Part shown: piece after piece, positions 1-5,811 of the stretch
How positions within the stretch are numbered: the stretch's first letter is position 1
Layout: each line of letters starts with the position of its first letter
Assembly (NCBI GenBank): GCA_012032215.1
Contig: JAAURO010000131.1
Coordinates: forward strand, 1-5,811
Source: Limnobacter sp.
Lineage (GTDB): Bacteria > Pseudomonadota > Gammaproteobacteria > Burkholderiales > Burkholderiaceae_B
Length of the DNA stretch: 5,811 nucleotides
Direction of reading: 5' to 3'
Translations under genes and position numbers: made by a program
The notes under the pieces: generated by a model
The model's database searches: none
What the model saw: the letters and a program-made list of their open reading frames with translations, nothing else
Told to the model about the DNA's origin: nothing

Positions 1-528
1 TCGGCCAGTCCTGCCCCATAAATCGAGTTCCCAACTGGCGCTTAACGCCACTTTGGTGGACTCATACACATTGCGGGCACCAAACACGGGCACGTTGCCT
101 GCTTGGGTGGGGCGGTTGCGGTTGTAGTTTATTTCTCCCACAATGGCGGGCCATTGGTCGGCCCTGGCAATGCCCAGCAATGCACCTGCTTCATTGATGC
201 GTTCTCGGGCCAAGCGCAAGTCGGTGTTGTGCTGCAGCGCCAGTTCTATGGTGGCGTGCATGGGTGGGGCTTCCACCAGTTTCCACCATGCTTCGTTTTG
301 TACTTCCGACATTTCTACGCTGTTCACACCTTCGGGCAACACGGTGTCTGGAATTTTTGTGGGCACGGCGTTGCGGGGTGTCAGCAATTCCACGTAGCTG
401 GCACAACCCGTTAAACCGAGGGTCAGCAACAGGCTTGCTACAGCGGATAGGCGGCGGCGATTGCTTTGCCCGGGGGCTTGTATTTGAGTGGGCACGTGAG
501 TCGGCACCGGAATGGGTACTTTAGGCAT
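1..528 (-). CDS. RND efflux outer membrane factor lipoprotein (OprM/NodT type), N-terminal part, runs off the left edge
   Basis: This is the outer-membrane channel of the tripartite efflux system, which in the family trimerises and docks onto the adaptor and pump. 176 residues are visible and the frame is open to base 1. The rest (these proteins are usually about 460-500 residues) lies outside the window. After a long N-terminal extension rich in Pro and Thr comes RRR, a hydrophobic stretch and a lipobox LTGC, with Cys42 the likely lipidated residue. Next are EAWWKL (an EWW-like motif common in the family), a helical segment NTDLRLARERINEAGALL, and near the edge the hallmark WELDLWGR (166-173). 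The start ATG at 528-526 is chosen because AGGAGA lies 8 bases upstream and the product begins with a signal peptide. It overlaps the pump stop codon by 8 bases, suggesting translational coupling. Family is seen directly; substrate is unknown. Confidence 0.93.
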   Translation of the reverse strand, partial: MPKVPIPVPTHVPTQIQAPGQSNRRRLSAVASLLLTLGLTGCASYVELLTPRNAVPTKIPDTVLPEGVNSVEMSEVQNEAWWKLVEAPPMHATIELALQHNTDLRLARERINEAGALLGIARADQWPAIVGEINYNRNRPTQAGNVPVFGARNVYESTKVALSASWELDLWGRTGR

Positions 529-3500
529 CGTTGCTTTCTCCTGGCTCGCCGTGTACTCGCCCGCCCTGCTTGCTGCGGTCTATGAGGCGGTAAAACACGG
601 GCACAAAAAAGATGGCCAGCAGTGTGGCTGCAGCCATGCCACCCATTACGCCGGTGCCTACCGCGGTACGCGCGCCTGCGCCCGCACCGGTAGAAAAGGC
701 CAGCGGTACCACACCCAGAATAAAAGCAAACGAAGTCATTAAAATAGGCCGGAAACGCAGGCGGGCGGCTTCTAGTGCGGCGTCAAAGGCGCTCAGGCCG
801 TCTTCGCGTTTCAGCACGGCAAATTCCACAATCAGAATGGCGTTTTTAGCGGCCAGTCCCAGCAGGGTGACCAGGCCAATCTGAAAATACACGTCGTTGC
901 TCATGCCGCGCAGCCACACCGCCAGCAAAGCGCCAAATATGCCAAAAGGCATGGCCAGCAGCACAGAAAACGGCAGCGTCCAGCGCTCGTACTGGGCAGC
1001 TAAAATTAAAAACACCATAAGCGCACCAAGCACCAGGGCAAAGCCTGAAGACCCGCTCGCACGTTTTTCCTGAAACGAAGCACCCGAATAATCGTAGGTA
1101 AAGTCGTCGGTCAGCACGCGCTTCATGGTGTCGTCAATGGCTTTTAGAGCATCGCCCGAACTGACTCCGGGTGCACCATCACCTAGCAACTTCACGGCGC
1201 TCAGGTTGTTAAAGCGGCTGAGGGTTTCTGGCCCGGAAGAAAACTCTACCGTGGCCAGGGCAGACACCGGAATCATTTGCCCGGTTTGCGACCGCACATA
1301 CATGTTGCCGATGTCTTGGGGGCTGTTGCGGTATTGCTGGTCGGCCGACATCAACACCTGCCAGGTGCGGCCAAACTTGTTGAAGTCGTTCACGTAGTAG
1401 GTGCCCAAGCCTGCGGCCAGCGTATTAAAAATGTCGGCTACATTCACGCCCATGGCTTTGGCGCGTTCGCGATCCACGTCCACAAAAATTTGCGGCGTGG
1501 CGGCGCTCCACAAGGTTTGTATCTGGCTTAAGCGGGGATCTTTTTTTGCTTCAGCAATGAATTTTTGCACCATTTGGGCCATGGCCTGCGAGCCACCTTC
1601 GCCCCGGTTTTGCAGCCACACTTCAAAGCCACCCGCTGAACCCAAGCCCGAAATGGGCGGGGGCGGAAAGGCCAGAACCAACGCCTCGGAAATACCTGCC
1701 GTGCGGCCAAAAAGTTCGCCCACCAGTTGGCCAACATTTTGCGTGCGTTCGTCCCAGTGTTTTTGAGTGACAAAAATGGTCGCTGCACTGTTTTTAAAGC
1801 TGCCACCCAAAAAATCCAGCCCGGTAAAGGCAATGGCGTATTCGTTGGCGGGGTTGGAGCGAATGGCCCCTACCACTTCTTCCACCACTTTGTCGGTTCT
1901 GTCCAGAGAGGCGCCATCGGGTAAAAAACACGGCGCCAAATGTAATAGCCTTGGTCTTCGGCGGGAACCAGCGAGCCCGGCGTAATTTTAAACAACCCGG
2001 CAGTCAGCAACAGCATGCCGACAAACAGAATCAGGCTAAGCGCCGGGCGCAGCGACATAAACTTCACGCCACCCACATAGCGTTTGGTTACACGGGCAAA
2101 CCAATCGTTAAACCAGTCAAAAAAGCGGTTGGGCTTTTTGTGTTCGGCGCGCAGAATCAGTACACACAACGTGGGCGTAAGAGTAAGTGCAACAACGCCG
2201 GAAAAAATGACGGCAATCGCAATGGTTATCGCAAACTGGCGGTATAGCTCGCCAGTCAAGCCGCCCAAAAAGGCAATGGGAATAAAAACGGCAGACAACA
2301 CCAGGACAATGGCGATCACCGGGCCGGTTACTTCTTTCATGGCTTTAATGGCCGCTTGCCGGGCTTTCAGGCCTTCTTCGTGCATGATGCGTTCTACGTT
2401 TTCCAGCACCACGATTGCATCGTCCACCACAATACCTATGGAAAGTACCATGCCAAACAAGGTCAGCATGTTGATCGAATACCCCAGCAAATACATGCCC
2501 GCAAAAGTACCCAGCAACGAAACCGGCACCGCAATGGTGGGTATGAGTGTGGCACGCCAGTTTTGCAAAAACAGAAATACCACCAGAAACACCAGCACCA
2601 TGGCTTCTGCCAGGGTTTTAACCACCTCGCGAATAGACACTTTCACAAAGCGTGTGGTGTCGTAAGGAATGGCGTAAGTCAGGCCCTCGGGAAAGCGGGG
2701 TTGCAATTGGTCCAGCGTTTTTTGAATTTCATCGGCCACGGCCAATGCGTTGGCGCCCGATTGTAAAAATATTCCCACCAGCGTGGCAGGCTTGCCGTTT
2801 ACTTTGCCGCGGAAGTCGTAATCGCGCGAACCCAGTTCTACGCGCGCCACATCGCGCAGGCGCAGCGAAGATCCATCGGCGTTCACGCGTATCAGAATGT
2901 TTTCAAACTCTTCCGGGGTGCTTAAGCGGCCACGCGTGGTAATGGTATACACCAATTCCTGGCCCGCCGGGTTGGGGTTTTGACCCACCTTGCCGGCGGC
3001 AAACTGCGCGTTCTGCTCGTTGATGGCCTGTGCGATGTCCTGTGCGGTAAGCTGCAACTGAGCCATGCGGTCGGGCTTGATCCAGATGCGCATGGCGTAA
3101 TCTTTGGCGCCAAAAATCTGCACATTGGTGGTGCCCGGAATGCGCTTCATGCGGTCCAGCACATTCAGGGTGACGTAGTTGGAGGTAAAAAAATCGTCGT
3201 AGCGCTCATCGGGCGAATAAAAAGCCAGCACCTGCAAAAAATTGGAGCTGCCTTTTTCCACCGTAACGCCCTGGCGGCGCACCTCCGTGGGCAAAATGTT
3301 TTCCACCTGCTTTACGCGGTTGTTCACGTTTAGCGCAGCCTGGTCGGCATCGGTGCCAATCTCGAAGGTGACATTGATTTCCGTCACCCCGGAAGACGAG
3401 CTGGTGGAGTCCATGTACATCATGTTTTCCACGCCGTTGATCGCGTTTTCTATGGGCGCGGCCACGGTTTTTTCCATGACGGCAGCTGAAGCGCCGGGGT

Positions 3501-3648
3501 ACACCGCGCGCACCTGCACCTGGGGTGGGGCAATTTCCGGGTATTGGGCAATTGGCAAGCCGGTTAAGGCTGCCAGGCCTGCCAGCATAATAAAGACAGA
3601 AAGTACCGCTGCAAATACCGGGCGGTCTATGAAGAAACGCGAAAACAT
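521..3648 (-). CDS. HAE-1 family RND multidrug efflux pump (AcrB-like), interrupted by one frameshift
   Basis: This is the inner-membrane proton/drug antiporter of the tripartite system. The first 570 residues (ATG at 3648, RBS AAGGAAG just upstream) are in one frame and the rest, from base 1924 to the stop at 521, in another. Joined with four restored residues the protein is about 1041 residues, normal for AcrB relatives. Seen: N-terminal MFSRFFIDRPVFA and TM1, porter-domain motif GASAAVMEKTVAAPIE, and the TM4 motif GIVVDDAIVVLENVER with proton-relay Asp409-Asp410 (AcrB D407/D408). In the second half are AAKNAILIVEF (Lys, AcrB K940), RLRFRPILMTSFAFILGVVPL (Arg and Thr, AcrB R971/T978) and TGVMGGM before the last TM segment. 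All proton-relay residues are present, which argues against long-standing decay. As written, the first frame would stop at 1872-1870, inside the second porter domain. Substrate range cannot be inferred. Confidence 0.95.
537..542 (-). promoter_or_regulatory. ribosome binding site fixing the outer membrane factor start
   Basis: AGGAGA lies inside the last codons of the pump gene, 8 bases before the ATG at 528-526. It decides this start over GTG codons further in (507 and 495), which would shorten the N-terminal extension and lack an equally good site. Confidence 0.7.
1923..1940 (-). other. frameshift site in the RND pump gene
   Basis: The upstream frame reads GYYI and the downstream frame LPDGASLDRT. 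Between them are a run of three T (1940-1938) and a run of six T (1928-1923) on the coding strand. Removing one T from each gives GYYIGAVFLPDGAS, as expected for HAE-1 pumps. The net change is two extra bases or one missing base. Confidence 0.85.
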
Positions 3649-3661
3649 GCCTGCTTCCTTT

Positions 3662-4847
3662 TTAGTGGGACTGCCCGGTTTCTGTGAGGGCTTGTACCGG
3701 TGTTCCCGGTTGGGCTTTCATGAATCCACCGGTAAGCACTTGGTCACCTGCCTGCAATCCGCTGGTAACTACCCAGCGATCACCCTCCCACTGAGCCACT
3801 TGCACAGGCTTGGGGGCCACTTTGCTGTCGGCACCAATGGTCATTACGATTTTACCCCGGCCGGGTTTGTCAACACCGCGCGCTGGGGCAGCAAAAAGGT
3901 GTTTTTGCGCACCGCACCGCTTACCCGGACACGGGCAAATTCGCCCGGGCTTACGCGCTCGTTTTTGTTGTCCAGTACGGCGCGTGCTTCCAGGGTGCCG
4001 GTAGACGGGTTAACGCGTACATCCTGAAACGCCAGTGCGGCAGAAAGCCCGGTGGCTTGCCCCGCTGAATCCAGAATTTCTACCCGCAGGCTGCCTTTCG
4101 AAAACTCCACGGCACCACTGGCACGGCCTTGGCGTAGCAAATCGTGATCTTTTTGCGGAATGCCAAAATTGACATACACCTTGTCGATTTGAGTCACCGT
4201 GGTTAACAAATCCTGTGGCCCGCCCACCAGGCTGCCCTCGCTTTTTTGCGAACGCCCGGCAAAACCCGCCACTGGCGAACGCACCTGGCTGTACTGCACA
4301 TTCAGCTCGGCATCTTTTACCTGCGCGTTGGCTACCGCCAGACTGGCCTGTGCGGCATTGACTGCCAATTGCCGTTGTTCAAGTTCGGACTGGCTAACCG
4401 CCCTGCTTTTAATCAGGGGCTGAACGCGGGAAAGATCGCGTTTGGCCTGTGCAACCTGCACTTGCGCCAGTTTTTGATCTGCCTGCGCCTTGGAAAGCGC
4501 GGTGCGGTAAGGGGCATCGTCCAGCTGGTACAGCGATTGATTGGCATGCACGCGGCCGCCTTCTTCAAACAGGCGTTTTTCTACAATGCCGCTGACGCGT
4601 GGGCGAATTTCCACTTCCCGGAAACCGGAAATCTGGGCGGGGGTATTCCCCAGGTGAGCTGCAGGGTTTCGGGTTCAACCCGCACCACCGGCACCGGCAT
4701 GGGGCCTTGGGGGCCACCGGGGCCAGCTGCGGCAGAACCCGGTTGCCCTTCGCCGTTGTTGCTGCAGCCAGCCAGGGTTAGCACCCACACCACACTTACG
4801 CAGCTGCAAGCCCTGAGCCAAGACCCAGCAGATCTATTTTTCTTCAT
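3662..4847 (-). CDS. RND efflux periplasmic adaptor lipoprotein (AcrA/MexA-type membrane fusion protein), interrupted by two frameshifts
   Basis: This is the adaptor linking the pump to the outer membrane channel. The start ATG at 4847 has AGGGG five bases upstream and opens a lipoprotein signal peptide with lipobox LAGC (Cys28), followed by a Gly/Pro-rich linker (about 34-54). The reading frame changes at 4639-4651 and again at 3855-3858. Rejoined, the protein is about 393 residues, normal for the family. Domains in order: first lipoyl half with REVEIRPRVSGIVEKRLFEE and LDDAPYR, a helical hairpin rich in Ala, Gln and Lys (about 114-185), second lipoyl half VRSPVAGFAGRS, beta-barrel KVYVNFGIPQKD, and membrane-proximal domain with LLPQRAVLTNPA and MTIGADSKVAPKPVQV. 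It is the first gene of the efflux operon, 13 bases before the pump. As written, translation would end at 4581 or, in the middle frame, at 3844. Confidence 0.93.
3855..3858 (-). other. second frameshift site in the adaptor gene
   Basis: A run of four G on the coding strand separates QRAVLTNPA in the upstream frame from KIVMTIGADSKV in the downstream frame. Two fewer G give NPAGKIVMTIG; one more G gives NPAGGKIVMTIG. As written, the upstream frame stops at TAA (3846-3844), which overlaps an in-frame ATG (3844-3842) of the downstream frame as TAATG. Confidence 0.8.
4639..4651 (-). other. first frameshift site in the adaptor gene
   Basis: On the coding strand a run of four G (4651-4648) and a run of five C (4643-4639) bracket the change of frame. 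Removing one base from each converts WGIPPPRFPV to WEYPAQISGFREVEIR, the typical start of the adaptor core. The net change is again two extra bases or one missing base. Confidence 0.85.
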
Positions 4848-4859
4848 GGAAACCCCTAA

Positions 4860-4875
4860 CTGACTCGTTGGTCAG
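4860..4875. promoter_or_regulatory. inverted repeat CTGAC-N6-GTCAG, candidate TetR/AcrR-type operator
   Basis: Two perfect 5-base half-sites, CTGAC (4860-4864) and GTCAG (4871-4875), flank TCGTTG. The palindrome sits between the -10 box and the adaptor ribosome binding site, over the expected transcription start, where a repressor would block initiation. TetR-family repressors of RND pumps often bind short GAC/GTC-type palindromes in this position, usually with the repressor gene nearby. No such gene is in the window, so the cognate regulator is unknown. Confidence 0.5.
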
Positions 4876-4877
4876 AT

Positions 4878-4906
4878 ATTATACCTAAACCCGCCCGGTC
4901 ACCGAA
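4878..4906 (-). promoter_or_regulatory. putative sigma-70 promoter of the efflux operon
   Basis: A perfect TATAAT -10 box occupies 4883-4878. With a 17-base spacer the -35 position (4906-4901) reads TTCGGT, which matches TTGACA poorly. The -10 is not preceded by a clear TGn extension. The box lies just after the SDR stop codon, so the upstream half of the promoter overlaps the SDR 3' end. Transcription would begin near 4870, inside the inverted repeat described at 4860-4875. The strong -10 and weak -35 suit a regulated promoter; this is inferred from sequence only. Confidence 0.6.
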
Positions 4907-5472
4907 AAACCCAGGCCAGTGATGTTGCGCGCGACATTCGACAGCAAAAAAACAACAATTTCTGCCAGCGATTGTGCCGACACCCAATCGGCCGGGTTTT
5001 GGTCGGGCATGTTTGATCGGTTGGCCGGGGTGTCCAGCGCACTGGGCAATAACGCGTTGGCCCGTATGCCCAGTGCCCGGTTTTCGGCGGCCACTGTTTG
5101 CATCAGGGCAAGCACGGTTTTTTGCCGGGCTTCCTGGGTGGCTACACTCACCAGCACCCCACTCGCGTTGCTCTGAAAATGTGCTAAAGCTGCTTGCGTC
5201 ATGTGGGTCGTGGTTTCAATTTCACGGCTTTCGGCCAGATTAACCACAGCATCCAGTTGGCCGAAGTACTGCAGGGTTTGTTCTACCACTTCTTGAGCAT
5301 GATCGGGGCGGGTCAAGTCTACGTTGCCAATAGTGACAGCATCGGTTTCGCCTTCCCAAGGTGGCTGCTGCAAATCAACCAGCATCAGGCTATAACCAGC
5401 CTCCCCCAAAACCCTGGAAAGGGTTTGGCCCACCACTCCCGCAGCACCTGTGACTATCGCTACCTGTTGCAT
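4885..5472 (-). CDS. short, atypical SDR-family protein, probably lacking the catalytic Tyr-Lys pair
   Basis: A 195-residue Rossmann-fold protein of the short-chain dehydrogenase/reductase superfamily, shorter than the usual 240-260. The N-terminus VAIVTGAAGVVG (4-15) gives a GxxGxxG nucleotide-binding loop rather than the classical TGxxxGxG. Asp33 after the second strand suggests NAD(H) preference. VDL (51-53) and VVNLAE (76-81, in place of NNAG) are also recognisable. The C-terminal half, LLPSALDTPANRSNMP (141-156) and VTGRV at the end, resembles an SDR subfamily I know with DTPANR...MP and a terminal VTGRV. Where YxxxK is expected, before TVAAENRALGIRANALLPS, the sequence reads VATQEARQKTV with no Tyr, and the segment after NLAE looks shortened. 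It may bind nucleotide without oxidoreductase activity; this is inference. It lies 54 bases after the carbonic anhydrase gene and 37 before the adaptor. Its ribosome binding site is weak (GGAACGAG). Confidence 0.82.
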   Translation of the reverse strand: MQQVAIVTGAAGVVGQTLSRVLGEAGYSLMLVDLQQPPWEGETDAVTIGNVDLTRPDHAQEVVEQTLQYFGQLDAVVNLAESREIETTTHMTQAALAHFQSNASGVLVSVATQEARQKTVLALMQTVAAENRALGIRANALLPSALDTPANRSNMPDQNPADWVSAQSLAEIVVFLLSNVARNITGLGFSVTGRV

Positions 5473-5530
5473 GTTGCTCGTTCCGTTTTCATGAGGATAC
5501 CCTTGCCTGCGGATACAGAATCTTTGTCAA
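5473..5530 (-). promoter_or_regulatory. carbonic anhydrase-SDR intergenic region with TTGACA box and GGATAC direct repeat
   Basis: The gap begins after the carbonic anhydrase stop. A perfect TTGACA (5530-5525) overlaps that stop codon, but no good -10 hexamer stands 16-18 bases downstream. The nearest TATCCT (5499-5494) is 25 bases away, too far for a standard pair. GGATAC occurs twice on the plus strand (5495-5500 and 5511-5516), 16 bases apart. No terminator hairpin is visible, so read-through from the carbonic anhydrase gene is possible. A separate SDR promoter is only weakly supported. Confidence 0.25.
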
Positions 5531-5811
5531 GCCGCATAGCGTGCCAACGCTGCCTGTATGGCCTGTGCATGCTGGTCCTCCAGGTTTTCGTCGCACTGAA
5601 TGCACACCTCCAGATTGCGGAGCAGCCCGTCTTTCAGGCTATAAACCCAGCCATGCACGGTAAGTGCCTGGCCACGTTGCCAGGCGTCTTCGATAAGCGT
5701 ACTTTCGCAGAGGTGGCGCACCTGCTCGATTACATTGATTTCGCTGAGTAAGCACAGTTTTTGCTCTTCGGTAAGGTGCGGCATGTTAAACAGACCGTGT
5801 TTGCGGGCTTG
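5527..5811 (-). CDS. can: beta-class carbonic anhydrase, C-terminal 94 residues (5' end outside the window)
   Basis: This protein interconverts CO2 and bicarbonate in the cytoplasm. Only the C-terminus is visible, and the frame is open to base 5811, so the Met at 5784 is internal rather than the start. The segment SEINVIEQVRHLCESTLIE followed by AWQRGQ and VHGWVYSLKDGLLRNL matches the conserved C-terminal region of E. coli Can-type enzymes (CELNVMEQV, then HGWxYGIHDGLL). Zinc ligands (Cys, Asp, His, Cys) lie in the N-terminal half and cannot be checked here. The last 25 or so residues, with CIQCDENLED and an Ala-rich end, are lineage-variable. The stop is TGA at 5529-5527. The symbol is given by similarity to E. 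coli can; another beta-class paralogue is possible. Confidence 0.88.
   Translation of the reverse strand, partial: QARKHGLFNMPHLTEEQKLCLLSEINVIEQVRHLCESTLIEDAWQRGQALTVHGWVYSLKDGLLRNLEVCIQCDENLEDQHAQAIQAALARYAA

Noticed and set aside
2084..2665. A 193-codon plus-strand open frame opposite the pump gene
   Set aside because: It is antisense to strongly conserved RND sequence, its product has low-complexity Thr/Ser/Met content and no recognisable domain, and no ribosome binding site stands out. It is a shadow frame.
3242..4027. A 261-codon plus-strand open frame across the pump-adaptor junction
   Set aside because: It crosses two genuine minus-strand genes, including their intergenic gap, and shows no family features.
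4246..4863. A 205-codon plus-strand frame opposite the adaptor N-terminus
   Set aside because: It is the complement of the adaptor signal and hairpin region, with no coherent protein features.
5525..5530. TTGACA as a definite SDR promoter
   Set aside because: No acceptable -10 hexamer at the right spacing, so it is reported only as a weak possibility.
5194..5751. A 185-codon plus-strand frame opposite the SDR and carbonic anhydrase genes
   Set aside because: It spans two well-supported minus-strand genes and has no recognisable motif.
1..5811. CRISPR array, insertion sequence, tRNA/rRNA or riboswitch
   Set aside because: Reading both strands I found no regularly spaced repeats, transposase-like product, terminal inverted repeats or recognisable RNA gene. 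Coding sequence fills nearly the whole window.

Overview
The window is a stretch of ordinary gammaproteobacterial-type chromosome of moderate GC content in which every gene lies on the minus strand. Gene order in the direction of transcription is: the 3' end of a beta-class carbonic anhydrase (can-like), a short SDR-family protein, then a tripartite RND efflux operon. The operon encodes a periplasmic adaptor lipoprotein, an HAE-1-type (AcrB-like) inner-membrane pump, and an outer-membrane-factor lipoprotein that runs off the left edge. I assign the lineage from the can-like sequence, the lipoprotein AcrA/AcrB/OprM-type set and the base composition. A marine gammaproteobacterium is plausible, but I cannot name a genus.

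Region by region: 5811-5527 is the carbonic anhydrase C-terminus. 5526-5473 is a 54-base gap with a TTGACA box and a GGATAC direct repeat. 5472-4885 is the SDR-like gene. 4884-4848 is a compact control region with a perfect TATAAT box, a CTGAC-N6-GTCAG inverted repeat like a TetR-family operator, and the ribosome binding site. 4847-3662 is the adaptor, 3648-521 the pump, and 528-1 the outer membrane factor. The adaptor-pump gap is 13 bases, and the pump and outer membrane factor overlap by 8 bases, so the three form one translationally coupled unit. Together they would form a drug or solvent extrusion channel from the inner membrane to the outside, driven by the proton motive force. The substrate cannot be read from the sequence. 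No regulator gene is in the window.

The main peculiarity is that the adaptor is broken by two frameshifts and the pump by one. All three have the same net direction and sit in or beside homopolymer runs. Removing two homopolymer bases at each site restores family-like sequence and normal lengths (about 393 and 1041 residues). The most likely explanation is sequence or consensus error, though real decay or ribosomal slippage cannot be excluded. I see no CRISPR array, transposon, RNA gene or undescribed multi-gene system. The secondary points of interest are the SDR-like protein without its catalytic Tyr-Lys pair and the putative operator.
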